A stretch of DNA of 64,000 bases from Tenacibaculum maritimum NCIMB 2154 (GTDB lineage: Bacteria; Bacteroidota; Bacteroidia; Flavobacteriales; Flavobacteriaceae): positions 248,001 to 312,000 of the forward strand of contig NZ_LT634361.1 in assembly GCF_900119795.1 (NCBI RefSeq), read 5' to 3'. Shown here piece after piece: positions 1 through 10,371 of this stretch (its first letter is position 1; every line of letters begins with the position of its first letter). The translations under genes were made by a program, and so were the position numbers. The notes below the pieces were generated by a model. It was not told the origin of the DNA and searched no databases. It saw only the letters and a program-made list of their open reading frames with translations.

Positions 1-599
1 TTTTGTATTTCCTGAATAGTAACACCGGGAGCTCTTTCTAGCAAGTGAAATGCATTGTCTTTTACTTCTAGAACAGCTAGGTTGGTAACAACTTTAGTAA
101 CACACCCTACACCTGTTAGCGGTAAAGAGCATCTTTTTAGTATTTTTGATTCTCCTCGTTTATTTGTATGCATCATTGCAACAATGATGTTTTCGGCAGA
201 AGCAACTAAATCCATAGCTCCCCCCATGCCTTTTACCATTTTTCCAGGAATTTTCCAATTCGCAATATCACCATTTTCAGCAACTTCCATTGCTCCTAAA
301 ATAGTTAAATCAACATGTTTTCCACGGATCATAGAAAAGCTTGTAGCAGAATCAAAGAAACTAGCGCCAGGCATTGTGGTAATAGTTTGTTTTCCTGCAT
401 TGATGATATCAGCATCTTCGTCTCCTTCGAAAGGAAAAGGCCCCATTCCTAATACTCCGTTTTCACTTTGGAACTCTACTTCAATATCATTACGGACATA
501 ATTAGCAACTAGCGTTGGAATACCAATTCCTAGATTTACATAATAGCCGTCTTGAACTTCTTTAGCGATTCGCTTTGCGATTCCTACTTTGTCTAACAT
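1..599 (-). CDS. scoB: 3-oxoacid CoA-transferase subunit B (partial, 3' end outside window)
   Basis: Beta subunit of succinyl-CoA:3-ketoacid CoA transferase, which moves CoA between succinyl-CoA and acetoacetate in ketone-body or short-chain acid use. Translating the minus strand from the ATG at 599 gives MLDKVGIAKRIAKEVQDG, then the family SENG motif; E46 is the expected catalytic glutamate that forms the enzyme-CoA thioester. A glycine-rich KGMGGAMDLV segment follows. About 199 codons are visible and the usual length is near 217, so only a short C-terminal piece is missing. It lies downstream of scoA on the same strand, but with an unusually long 289-bp gap. Family identity is clear; the in vivo substrate is inferred. 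Confidence 0.93.
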   Translation of the reverse strand, partial: MLDKVGIAKRIAKEVQDGYYVNLGIGIPTLVANYVRNDIEVEFQSENGVLGMGPFPFEGDEDADIINAGKQTITTMPGASFFDSATSFSMIRGKHVDLTILGAMEVAENGDIANWKIPGKMVKGMGGAMDLVASAENIIVAMMHTNKRGESKILKRCSLPLTGVGCVTKVVTNLAVLEVKDNAFHLLERAPGVTIQEIQ

Positions 600-888
600 T
601 TTTAATTTGAGAATTTTATGATTTGAAAAAACAAAAGCTATTTACTGAATGAAGAGGCTTTTAATGTTTTAGGTTCAAATCTGTTAGTATTTTTTATTTG
701 AATAACACTACACTAGTATTTATTATTATGCATAAGAGTAGCTCCATTCTGATTTTCTAGTTTTTAAAACTGAAATATTTTTTTGATAGCTTTTCAATAG
801 GAAAAATCACCTATTTTAAGCGTTATTATTTGAAAAATTAAGAGCACTTAAAAGATGTTTCTCAAGCACTCGAAGTGAATCAAGAAAA
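600..888. other. 289-bp gap between scoA and scoB
   Basis: AT-rich stretch between two subunit genes that are normally adjacent. I see no ORF of credible length on either strand, no RNA gene and no strong terminator. It could hold an internal promoter for scoB or be decayed sequence. Confidence 0.5.
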
Positions 889-1590
889 CTAATTTCGTTG
901 ACGGACAGTACGTTGCTCTATTCTTTTTTCGTATTGATCTCCTTGAAAAATTCGTTGCACAAAAATTCCTGGTATATGAATATGGTTTGGGTCTAATTCT
1001 CCGACAGGAACAAGCTCTTCAACTTCTGCAACAGTTATAGTAGCCGCTCCGCACATATTAGGATTGAAGTTTCTAGCGGTTCCTTTAAAAATTAAATTTC
1101 CTGCGGTATCTCCTTTCCAAGCTTTTACAAAGGCAAAATCTGCTTTAAAAGCAGGTTCTAAAACATACATTTTTCCATCAAATTCACGTGTTTCTTTTCC
1201 TTCGGCCACCTCTGTACCGTAGCCAGCAGGGGTATAAAAAGCAGGAAAGCCAGCTTGCGCTGCTCTACATTTCTCTGCTAAAGTTCCTTGAGGGGTTAGT
1301 TCAACTTCTAGTTCTCCAGATAACATTTGGCGTTCAAATTCATCATTTTCACCTACATAAGAAGAAATCATTTTTTTTATTTGTTTCCCTTGTAGCAATA
1401 AACCTAGTCCAAAATCATCTACTCCTGCATTATTAGAAATACAGGTAAGGTTTTTAATATTTAATTTTACCAACTCGGCAATAGCATTTTCTGGAATGCC
1501 ACATAAACCGAAGCCTCCAAGCATTAAGGTCATTCCGTCCTTTACACCAGCAGTTGCTTCTTGTACATTGTTTACTTTTTTATGAATCAT
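889..1590 (-). CDS. scoA: 3-oxoacid CoA-transferase subunit A
   Basis: Alpha subunit of the acetoacetate:succinyl-CoA transferase, partner of scoB. The 233-residue length is normal. The N-terminal [16 protein letters not shown] stretch is the family CoA-transferase signature, followed by [15 protein letters not shown], a [13 protein letters not shown] segment, and [15 protein letters not shown] near the C-terminal third. The start is only 29 nt below the stop of the PBP1A gene, so it may be read from the ricT-gldH-PBP1A transcript. The enzyme is cytoplasmic. Confidence 0.95.
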   Translation of the reverse strand: MIHKKVNNVQEATAGVKDGMTLMLGGFGLCGIPENAIAELVKLNIKNLTCISNNAGVDDFGLGLLLQGKQIKKMISSYVGENDEFERQMLSGELEVELTPQGTLAEKCRAAQAGFPAFYTPAGYGTEVAEGKETREFDGKMYVLEPAFKADFAFVKAWKGDTAGNLIFKGTARNFNPNMCGAATITVAEVEELVPVGELDPNHIHIPGIFVQRIFQGDQYEKRIEQRTVRQRN

Positions 1591-1619
1591 TATTTAGCTG
1601 TGTTTATGTTTTTAATGAG

Positions 1620-3920
1620 TTAAAAATCGATTTCTTCATTCTGTTTATTTTCTTCCCCTGTTTTACCATCTCCTTCTGAAGGTTCTTCCCCAGAGCAATC
1701 TATATTGATAGAGAGGTTGGAAGGTTTTTCAAAATCATCTTTGCTAATATTTAGAGATTTATCTGCGTAACATTTTTGCATAAATAAAGCCCATGAAGGT
1801 AACGACATGGTAGCTCCTTGGCCTTTAGAAATACCAGCAAAGTGGGTAGCTCTTTCTTCTCCACCTGTCCAGACTCCGGTAGCTAGGTTAGGGACAATTC
1901 CCATAAACCAACCATCTGATTGGTTTTGAGTAGTTCCTGTTTTTCCTGCAATAGGATTGGTAAATTTATAAGGGAAGCCAGTTACGACTTTAGGCAAGGT
2001 AGTCCAGTTTGTTCTTAGTCTTTGCCCTGAACCGGAGAGGGTGACTCCTTTTAGTAGGTTTAATACAACATAAGCAGATTGTTCACTCAGTACTTCTTGT
2101 GTTTCGGGAACAAATTGTGCAAGTATGGTTCTATTCTTATCTTCAATACGAGTAATCATCATGGGGCTTACACGTAAACCTTTATTTGCAAAAGTAGCGT
2201 AAGCACTTACCATTTCTAGGAGTTTTAATTCTACTGCTCCTAATGCAATAGAAGGATTTGCTTGTATTTCACTTTGAATTCCTGAGGCTTTTGCCAAGCG
2301 AGCTACATTTTCTGGAGCAACTTTATCTATAAGTCTAGCCGTAATTACGTTTACAGATTGTGCCAAAGCATCTCTTAGAGAAAGTTCTCCACCGTATTTT
2401 TGACTAGAGTTTTTAGGAGTCCAATCTTCTGGTATGCCATATTTCCCTTTTGGAATTGTATAAAGTGTATTAGGAAATTTATCGCAAGGAGATAAATTTA
2501 ATTGATTAATAGCAGTAGCATACACAAAAGGTTTGAATGTAGATCCTACTTGACGTTTTTGTTGGTCAACGGCATCATATTTGAAGTGCTTATTATTAAT
2601 ACCGCCAACCCATGCTTTTATGTGTCCTGTTTGTGGCTCAATAGCAACCAGCCCAGAGCGTAAAAAGTACTTGTAATATTTGATGGAATCGTTGGGAGAC
2701 ATTACTGTATCTTTATCTCCTTTCCAAGAAAATACACGCATTTCAGTTTTTTTATTGAATATCGCATTGATTTCTTTTTCTGATTTACCAGCGGCTTTCA
2801 ATCTTTTGTATCGCTCAGAATTCTTTTTTGCTCTATTCAAAATACCGTTAATTTGTTTTTTTTCTAAATCATAAAAAGGAGCTGTTTTATTATTTTTTTG
2901 CTCTTTGAAAAAATGTTGTTGTAGATTTGCCATATGTTCTTTTACAGCCTCTTCGGCATATTGTTGCATACGAGAATCTATAGTTACATACACCTTTAAT
3001 CCATCTTTATAGATGTTGTATTGTTTACCATTTGCTTTAGGATTTTCTTTAGCCCATTTTTTTAAGAAATCACGTAGATGTTCTCTAAAGTAAGTAGCAT
3101 TTCCATCACTATGGCTCTCAGGTGTGAAGTTTATTTTCAAAGGAAGTTTTTGAAGAGAATCTTTTTCTTTTTCAGAAATAAGTCCATTTTTTTCCATTTG
3201 AGAGAAAACAACATTCCTACGTTGTAAAGATTTCTTTTTTGAGCGTTCTCTATATGGGTTGTATTGGCGAGGATTTTTTAGCATTGCTACTAAAATAGCA
3301 GATTCTTGCAGGTCTAAATCTTTAGGTTCTTTACCAAAATAAATACGTGCGGCAGATCGAATACCGGTAGCGTTAAACAAAAAGCCTTGTGTATTTAGGT
3401 ACATTGAAATGATTTCAGGTTTTGTGTATTGACGCTCTAGTTTGATGGCTATTACCCATTCTTTTATTTTTTGAGTTAATTTCTTAAAAATATTTGCGTT
3501 TTCTCTTTTGTGAAAAAGGTTTTTAGCTAACTGCTGGGTGATAGTACTAGCGCCTCCTTTTCTTCCAAAATTAACTACAGCTCTAGCAGTGCCTCTAAAA
3601 TCTATTCCTGAATGCTCATAAAATCGCTCATCTTCGGTAGCTACTAAGGCATCTACCAAGTTTTTAGAGAGATCCTTATACTGTATAGGGGTTCTATTGG
3701 CTTTTATATAATATTTTCCTAATGTTTTTCCGTCTGAAGAAATGACTTCGGTAGCCAAATCACTTTTGGGGTTTTCTAATTCTTCAAAAGAAGGTAATGG
3801 ACCAAAAGCTCCCCAAGAAGCAAGTAAGAACATTAAGGTTATTGAAGATAATCCACCTAAAATTATTAGCCAAAACCATTTGACATATTTTGTAAAATTT
3901 GTTGTTGTTTCTTTTGTCAT
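1620..3920 (-). CDS. Bifunctional penicillin-binding protein 1A (glycosyltransferase/transpeptidase)
   Basis: Class A PBP that polymerises and crosslinks peptidoglycan at the inner membrane. A short cytoplasmic N-terminus is followed by one membrane helix (about residues 15-37). The GT51 domain carries ATEDERF (catalytic E96) and GGASTITQQLAKN (122-134). The transpeptidase domain has all three motifs: STFK with nucleophile S460, SVN at 522-524, and KTG at 660-662. The tail is acidic and Glu/Lys-rich. 766 residues is normal for Bacteroidota PBP1A. The gene starts 6 nt after gldH, so it is in the ricT-gldH operon. Confidence 0.95.
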   Translation of the reverse strand: MTKETTTNFTKYVKWFWLIILGGLSSITLMFLLASWGAFGPLPSFEELENPKSDLATEVISSDGKTLGKYYIKANRTPIQYKDLSKNLVDALVATEDERFYEHSGIDFRGTARAVVNFGRKGGASTITQQLAKNLFHKRENANIFKKLTQKIKEWVIAIKLERQYTKPEIISMYLNTQGFLFNATGIRSAARIYFGKEPKDLDLQESAILVAMLKNPRQYNPYRERSKKKSLQRRNVVFSQMEKNGLISEKEKDSLQKLPLKINFTPESHSDGNATYFREHLRDFLKKWAKENPKANGKQYNIYKDGLKVYVTIDSRMQQYAEEAVKEHMANLQQHFFKEQKNNKTAPFYDLEKKQINGILNRAKKNSERYKRLKAAGKSEKEINAIFNKKTEMRVFSWKGDKDTVMSPNDSIKYYKYFLRSGLVAIEPQTGHIKAWVGGINNKHFKYDAVDQQKRQVGSTFKPFVYATAINQLNLSPCDKFPNTLYTIPKGKYGIPEDWTPKNSSQKYGGELSLRDALAQSVNVITARLIDKVAPENVARLAKASGIQSEIQANPSIALGAVELKLLEMVSAYATFANKGLRVSPMMITRIEDKNRTILAQFVPETQEVLSEQSAYVVLNLLKGVTLSGSGQRLRTNWTTLPKVVTGFPYKFTNPIAGKTGTTQNQSDGWFMGIVPNLATGVWTGGEERATHFAGISKGQGATMSLPSWALFMQKCYADKSLNISKDDFEKPSNLSINIDCSGEEPSEGDGKTGEENKQNEEIDF

Positions 3921-3926
3921 GTGATA

Positions 3927-4412
3927 TTAATTTTTTTCGATTCGAAAGCCTACATCTGTAATTCCTTCTAGTTCAATAACACCGTTAATAGCTCCATTTT
4001 TTCGCATGGATTGATAAATGTCTATGGTGTAGTTTCCTAATTTTGGAAATACGATATTTTCTTTATAAAAAAGTTTGTTTTCTTTAATGTCTGAGAATCC
4101 TTGCCCTAAAAAACGCCCTGTAGGATCTGTCATTTCATATTCCAAAGTATCCGTTATTTTTTGTCCGTCAGGAAAAGTCATTTTAGTAATTAAAAATAGA
4201 TTACTAAAAGAGTATTCATTATTGTTTCTTATATTGATAAACAAATTTTTAGGGGTAAGCGTATCCGATGCTGAAAAACTAAAGGAAATAGGACTGTTTT
4301 TTTTCCATTTTTCTTCAGGAATAGGACTGTAAGAGTCATATATTCTTTTAGAATCGCATGAACTAAAAGAATATATAAAAAGAATTAATAAAATAACATA
4401 TGATTTATCCAT
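3927..4412 (-). CDS. gldH: Gliding motility lipoprotein GldH
   Basis: Lipoprotein needed for flavobacterial gliding; Gld proteins work with the type IX secretion machinery in the cell envelope. The N-terminus is a lipoprotein signal with lipobox FSSC, so C19 would be the acylated residue. The rest is a beta-rich 140-residue domain with RIYDSYSPIPEEKWKK just after the lipid anchor, as in GldH proteins. The start overlaps the end of ricT by 8 nt and PBP1A follows after 6 nt, which means tight co-transcription. Identification rests on the N-terminal motif, size and this synteny. Confidence 0.88.
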   Translation of the reverse strand: MDKSYVILLILFIYSFSSCDSKRIYDSYSPIPEEKWKKNSPISFSFSASDTLTPKNLFINIRNNNEYSFSNLFLITKMTFPDGQKITDTLEYEMTDPTGRFLGQGFSDIKENKLFYKENIVFPKLGNYTIDIYQSMRKNGAINGVIELEGITDVGFRIEKN

Positions 4413-6096
4413 TGCTTCTTTGATCTTTATTTTCTCTTGGTTTATGACTAGATTTTTTTCTAGGCTTTGTTTTTGGCAAGGTATTTTTACCTTCTACTTT
4501 TTTTTCTTGACTTTGCTTTGCTGGTCGTTGTTTTTGTGGAATATTTTGTCCGGTTTTTCTTCCCTGCTTTGCTGAAGGTTGTTGTTTTTTATTTCCAGTT
4601 TTTTTTTCTTGTTGTTGTTTTACTGGTCGTTGCTTCTGCTGGCTGCTATTTGCTCCAGTTTTTTTCTCTTGTTTTTGTTTTGGAGTTATCTGTTGTTTTT
4701 TTTGCGTTCCTTTTTTCTCTTGATTTACAACGGATCTTTTGTTTTTTTGTTGATTAGGATTCGTTGCTATTTTTTTCTCTTGTTTTTGTTTTGTGTTTAC
4801 TGATTGTTTTTTTTCTATATTCTCTGAACGCTTTTTAGGCCTTGCATTTCTTTTAGAGTTTCCTTTCGAACTATCATTAGGTGCGTCAGATACTTTTTTT
4901 ATGGAAGTAGTTTTTTCCTTAGGAGCTTTACGATGATTAGCTGCTGTGTTTTTTACATTCCCTTTTTTATTTCTTTTATTTCTACGAGATTTTTTAGGAG
5001 TATCAAAACGAGTTAAACTATCTTGGCCAACAACATTTTCGAAGTCTTCTTTTACTTCCTCTACAATCTCAGCTTCATAATCTTCTAACGGAGAAGAAAC
5101 TTCTTTATTTTTATTTAATTCAATAATTTCATGAACTTGATCTAAAGAAAGCTTGAACCATTTTGAACGTTCTTCTTTATAAGTGTACCAAAGTAATTTT
5201 TTAAAGATGTCCATTTTTACGAAGGCGGCATCTCCTTTTTCTGTTTTTAGTAGTACATCTTGTTTAGGAAATGCTTTTAAAGCATCTAAGTAAGTATCTA
5301 GCTCAAAGTTTAAACAGCATTTTAATTTTCCACATTGCCCTGCAAGTTTCAGAGGATTCAATGATAGTTGTTGGTAACGAGCAGCGGCAGTATTTACCTT
5401 TCTAAAGTCCGTAAGCCAAGTAGAGCAACAGAGTTCTCTACCGCAAGAGCCAACTCCACCTAAACGAGCAGCCTCTTGACGCATTCCTACTTGTTTCATT
5501 TCAACACGAATAGAAAAGGTACTTGCTAAGTCTCTAATTAATTGACGAAAATCTACTCGGTCATCAGCAGTATAATAAAAGGTAGCTTTGTTTCCATCAC
5601 CTTGATATTCTACATCGGATAATTTCATTTTTAAACCTAAGCGGCTAATGATTTCTCTTCCTTTTCTTTGTGTTTCTAATTCCTTTTCACGGGCATTTTG
5701 CCAGATGTCAATATCTTTTTGAGAGGCTTTTCGATATATTTTTTTGACATCATCGCTATCTTCTGAAACCTTTCTTTTTTTCATCTGAACCTTTACCAAT
5801 TCTCCACTTAAAGAAATAATTCCAATATCATGCCCAGAGGTACACTCTACAGCAATGATATCTCCCATAGAAAGCGTTAGATTTTCAGTGTTTTTAAAGA
5901 AATGTTTGCGTCCATTTTTAAATCGGACTTCATAAATATTGAAAGGAGCTTCACCTGTTGGCAAAGTCATATTTGATAACCAATCAAAAACAGCTAGTTT
6001 ATTTCCACTTCCACATGTTCCACTAGCGCAATTTCCATTGCTTTTGCATCCGTTTGGGATACCGTTTTTGTTGGTTGAGCAACTGCTACAACTCAT
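4405..6096 (-). CDS. ricT: RicT/PSP1-family protein with long basic C-terminal tail
   Basis: PSP1-domain protein of the RicT (YaaT) family; in Bacillus RicT belongs to an Fe-S-containing complex affecting RNA processing. I start at MSCSSCSTNK (6096) rather than 18 codons upstream, because the Cys cluster (C3, C6, C17, C23, C28) is the usual flavobacterial N-terminus and the upstream residues look like leader. The PSP1 core spans roughly 112-204, followed by GSCGRELCCS (C218, C223, C224) and GQCGKLKCC (C255, C260, C261), candidate metal ligands. From about residue 368 to the end (563) the protein is a low-complexity Lys/Gln/Arg/Asn tail of imperfect repeats around QEKK and QKQRP, probably disordered. 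First gene of the gldH operon. Confidence 0.88.
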   Translation of the reverse strand: MSCSSCSTNKNGIPNGCKSNGNCASGTCGSGNKLAVFDWLSNMTLPTGEAPFNIYEVRFKNGRKHFFKNTENLTLSMGDIIAVECTSGHDIGIISLSGELVKVQMKKRKVSEDSDDVKKIYRKASQKDIDIWQNAREKELETQRKGREIISRLGLKMKLSDVEYQGDGNKATFYYTADDRVDFRQLIRDLASTFSIRVEMKQVGMRQEAARLGGVGSCGRELCCSTWLTDFRKVNTAAARYQQLSLNPLKLAGQCGKLKCCLNFELDTYLDALKAFPKQDVLLKTEKGDAAFVKMDIFKKLLWYTYKEERSKWFKLSLDQVHEIIELNKNKEVSSPLEDYEAEIVEEVKEDFENVVGQDSLTRFDTPKKSRRNKRNKKGNVKNTAANHRKAPKEKTTSIKKVSDAPNDSSKGNSKRNARPKKRSENIEKKQSVNTKQKQEKKIATNPNQQKNKRSVVNQEKKGTQKKQQITPKQKQEKKTGANSSQQKQRPVKQQQEKKTGNKKQQPSAKQGRKTGQNIPQKQRPAKQSQEKKVEGKNTLPKTKPRKKSSHKPRENKDQRSNG

Positions 6097-6308
6097 ATAA
6101 ATATATATTTTTAAGTAGTTTTTTAAACCTGTATAAAGTTCCAGTATCAAAAAAATACTTTTTGTTTATTGATTTTTAGTTAGATAGAGTTTGTGTTCTC
6201 TTCTTACTTTAATCAGTAAATATACATATTCTATTGTAAATTGAAAATTAGAGTTGTGTAAATAGGCTTGATACCTGTAATCGAGTAGCCTCTTTGTATA
6301 GTAAGAGA

Positions 6309-7151
6309 CTATGTTTTTAAAAAATTAATACAGGCTAAAAGCGCTTTTTCTAAATCTGTTGGAAGTTTTTCGAGTGTCCACGGGTGTGAAGCGCCAAAAA
6401 CATGATTTCCTCCTTCAATAATTATGAATTGGCTATTAGGATTCCAAAGATGTTGTTTTTGGGCTTCTTCTATAGTAACCGTAAGGTCATTGCTTCCATG
6501 AATTATTAGATGTGGAATTTTTAAACTACTGATAGCGCGTTGTATCGTAAGTCGAGACTCATTATGTATAAAATTTTTGTAGAATTGATAAAAATGAGGC
6601 ATTTTTTGATGGGTGCGTCCATTTTTTACATAAAAAACATTTTCAGCTTTCCATTGAAGCAGTTTCTCTCCTTTCGGAAAACGAGATTTGTAATCCGATA
6701 CTCCCGCTAGCGTGATAAGTTTTCGTACTCGTTTGTCTTCTGCTGCCTTGATAGCAGTAATTCCGCCTCCTCTGCTGTGTCCTATTAATGAAATGTCCAT
6801 CGTATTTTTTTCTTTGGAATAGTCGTTTTCAGAGCTGATCCAATCTATTACCGTTTTTAAATCATTGAGCTCTTTGGTATAATTGTTTTCACCAAAGCTG
6901 TTTAAGTCAGGGAAATCCATGGGGTGTTCAATAGTACCCCCATTATGAGAGAAATTAAATTTAATAAAAAAGAAGCCCGCATTTGCAAAATAGCTAGCCA
7001 TCAAATCCCAAGCCCCCCAATCTTTAAAACCTTTATAACCGTGGCAAAAAATAATTATAGGTTTTTGGGTATTGTTTTTTTTAAAGAATAGATCCAATAA
7101 GATAGGTTTGTGGTGCTGACTTTGTAACACGTTGTTTTTACTTATTTGCAT
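6309..7151 (-). CDS. Alpha/beta hydrolase, dienelactone hydrolase-like
   Basis: Cytoplasmic serine hydrolase of unknown substrate, 280 residues with no signal peptide. The oxyanion region is HGYKG (37-41). The nucleophile elbow is GHSRGG with S126; the acid is probably D222 in HGSNDLTV and the base H250 in EGGNHVFG, so the triad is complete and correctly ordered. Proteins of this type often act on esters or lactones, but nothing nearby points to a pathway. It stands alone, with about 210 bp to ricT and a terminator-bearing gap to gdhA. Confidence 0.85.
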   Translation of the reverse strand: MQISKNNVLQSQHHKPILLDLFFKKNNTQKPIIIFCHGYKGFKDWGAWDLMASYFANAGFFFIKFNFSHNGGTIEHPMDFPDLNSFGENNYTKELNDLKTVIDWISSENDYSKEKNTMDISLIGHSRGGGITAIKAAEDKRVRKLITLAGVSDYKSRFPKGEKLLQWKAENVFYVKNGRTHQKMPHFYQFYKNFIHNESRLTIQRAISSLKIPHLIIHGSNDLTVTIEEAQKQHLWNPNSQFIIIEGGNHVFGASHPWTLEKLPTDLEKALLACINFLKT

Positions 7152-7211
7152 AAGGTGTTATTTGAGTTTCTAAAAATTCAAGGAAAGATAGTTTTTAATA
7201 AGCTCTTTTAC

Positions 7212-7249
7212 AAAAAAACAAGGCCATCGCTACTGCAATGACCTTGTTT
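7212..7249 (-). terminator. Rho-independent terminator of gdhA
   Basis: Inverted repeat AAACAAGG / CCTTGTTT around a short loop, followed on the minus strand by a T-run. It lies about 20 nt beyond the gdhA stop codon. Confidence 0.75.
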
Positions 7250-7271
7250 CAGATTGTTATAAGTTAAGTTG

Positions 7272-8630
<1,359 letters not shown>

Positions 8631-8658
8631 TTATTACGATTTTGATAAATTTATCTCG

Positions 8659-8666
8659 CAAAGATA
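8659..8666 (-). promoter_or_regulatory. Bacteroidota -7 box for gdhA
   Basis: Minus strand TATCTTTG matches TAnnTTTG, 44 nt upstream of the gdhA ATG. No confident -33 element was picked. Confidence 0.55.
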
Positions 8667-8780
8667 CTTAGTTTTACAATTCAAAGATTTCAAAAAAAGA
8701 TTTTTTTTGTTATTTTTAACAAATAGCTCAATCGTTTTCGTAAACCTTTAAAACTTATCTGCTGTTTTCGCAAAAAAACG

Positions 8781-8788
8781 TAAATTTG
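8781..8788 (+). promoter_or_regulatory. Bacteroidota -7 box for pheS
   Basis: TAAATTTG matches TAnnTTTG and lies 25 nt before the pheS ATG, giving a short leader. Confidence 0.6.
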
Positions 8789-8813
8789 CAACCTAATTTT
8801 TTGATAAAAGACA

Positions 8814-9833
8814 ATGTTAGATAAGGTAAAAGAATTGATTGGCGATGTAAAAGCGTTTAAAGCAACTTCTAAAGAAGAGGTTGAGGCTTTTAGAATAAAG
8901 TATTTAGGAAGCAAAGGTTTATTAAGAGGTTTATTTGCCGAATTTAGAAATGTAGATGCAGCGCTTAAAAAAGACTTTGGTCAAGCTTTGAATAATCTAA
9001 GAAATGTAGCAGAGCATAAGGTTGCGGAGTTAAATGAAACATTAGAAAGTTCTGTGGAAGAGAAAAGCTTTTATGGAGATTTAACGCGTCCTTCTGAACC
9101 TATTGAGTTGGGTTCGCGCCATCCTATTTCACTTGTTAGAAATCAAATTATAGAGGTATTCAACCGTATTGGTTTTACAGTATCAGAAGGCCCAGAAATA
9201 GAAGATGATTGGCATAATTTTACTGCTTTAAATTTACCAGAGTATCATCCAGCTCGTGATATGCAGGATACTTTTTTTATTGATAAAAATCCAGATACTT
9301 TACTAAGAACGCATACTTCATCAGTACAAGTGCGCTATATGGAAAATAATGAACCTCCAATTCGTACGATTTCTCCAGGACGTGTATTTCGTAATGAAGA
9401 TATTTCAGCCAGAGCTCATTGTATTTTTCATCAAGTAGAGGGCTTGTATATTGATACAGATGTTTCTTTTGCTGATTTAAAACAAACGTTATTGTACTTT
9501 ACAAAAGAAATGTTTGGTAAGTCAAAGATACGTTTGCGTCCGTCTTATTTTCCTTTTACAGAACCAAGTGCAGAGGTAGATATTTATTGGGGGCTAGAAA
9601 CAGAAACGGATTACAGAATTACAAAAGGAACAGGTTGGCTAGAGATTATGGGATGTGGAATGGTGGACCCTAATGTATTAAAAAATGCGAATATAGATCC
9701 AACAAAGTATTCAGGGTATGCCTTTGGAATGGGAATTGAGCGCATTGCCATGTTGTTATACCAAATACCTGATATCAGAATGTTTTATGAAAATGATAAG
9801 CGTTTCTTAGAGCAGTTTAAATCGGTAATTTAA
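8814..9833 (+). CDS. pheS: Phenylalanyl-tRNA synthetase alpha subunit
   Basis: Catalytic alpha subunit of the (alpha-beta)2 class II synthetase that charges tRNA-Phe. Residues 1 to about 85 form the helical tRNA-binding arm; the aminoacylation core begins at GSRHPISLVRNQI (motif 1), continues with RTISPGRVFRNEDI (motif 2) and ends with GYAFGMGIERIAML (motif 3 with its arginine). 339 residues is the usual length. The beta subunit gene is not in this window. The start matches the family N-terminus and sits 25 nt below a promoter box. Confidence 0.97.
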   Translation: MLDKVKELIGDVKAFKATSKEEVEAFRIKYLGSKGLLRGLFAEFRNVDAALKKDFGQALNNLRNVAEHKVAELNETLESSVEEKSFYGDLTRPSEPIELGSRHPISLVRNQIIEVFNRIGFTVSEGPEIEDDWHNFTALNLPEYHPARDMQDTFFIDKNPDTLLRTHTSSVQVRYMENNEPPIRTISPGRVFRNEDISARAHCIFHQVEGLYIDTDVSFADLKQTLLYFTKEMFGKSKIRLRPSYFPFTEPSAEVDIYWGLETETDYRITKGTGWLEIMGCGMVDPNVLKNANIDPTKYSGYAFGMGIERIAMLLYQIPDIRMFYENDKRFLEQFKSVI

Positions 9834-9873
9834 AGAAATCAGAGAAGCTCGCTGAAATAAAAATTTAGTATAT

Positions 9874-10269
9874 ATGAAAAAAGATATCCACATACCAGAG
9901 GTTACTGATGTTGAAGTAGCTGTTGTTTATGAATATAATGATATCTATAAGACGGACGATTGGAATGTATATATAATCAATAAGAAAAACGTTGATTTAG
10001 AGATGGTGGTAATCGTTACTCAAGGATTTAACGATACAAAAATAACTTCTTTGATGCGTAAAAAAATAACTGTTTTACCTGCGAATTCATTTGCGAAGGT
10101 AGAGTTTATACAGCCAGAGTTATTTGCATTGAATAACCGTTTCCAAGTTTCTTTCTTTGAAGGAAATACATTATATGATAAAACATTTCTTTTTGAAAAA
10201 GGCACGATAAAAGAAGGAGCATTACGAATGATTAAGGAGTTGAATAAAAAAGGAATTCTAGCAAAATAA
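9874..10269 (+). CDS. Small conserved protein of unknown function
   Basis: 131 residues, soluble, with no signal peptide, membrane helix or recognised catalytic motif. It begins MKKDIHIPEVTDVEVAVV and reads as a beta-strand-rich single domain with a C-terminal helix (MIKELNKKG). It follows pheS by 40 nt and ends at a clear terminator (10288-10331), so the two may be co-transcribed. I recall such proteins as conserved among Flavobacteria without an assigned role; I cannot name a function. Confidence 0.75.
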   Translation: MKKDIHIPEVTDVEVAVVYEYNDIYKTDDWNVYIINKKNVDLEMVVIVTQGFNDTKITSLMRKKITVLPANSFAKVEFIQPELFALNNRFQVSFFEGNTLYDKTFLFEKGTIKEGALRMIKELNKKGILAK

Positions 10270-10287
10270 GGCTTATTATAGAATTTA

Positions 10288-10331
10288 AAAATGGCAATAT
10301 TTATTTATTAAATAAGTGTTGCCATTTTTTT
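10288..10331 (+). terminator. Rho-independent terminator after the pheS unit
   Basis: AAAATGGCAA pairs with TTGCCATTTT around an AT-rich interior that can extend the stem, and a T-run follows. It lies 20 nt past the 131-residue gene. Confidence 0.8.
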
Positions 10332-10345
10332 ATGGAGCTTTTTAG

Positions 10346-10353
10346 TAACTTCG
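10346..10353 (+). promoter_or_regulatory. Possible -7 box for the AGCS symporter gene
   Basis: TAACTTCG differs at one position from TAnnTTTG and lies 18 nt before the ATG at 10372, just after the upstream terminator. Confidence 0.35.
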
Positions 10354-10371
10354 CCCAATTAAATAATACGT

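Noticed and set aside
6097-6150. 18-residue longer start for ricT
   Set aside because: The Cys-cluster N-terminus MSCSSC is the family start; the upstream residues are hydrophobic leader-like without support.
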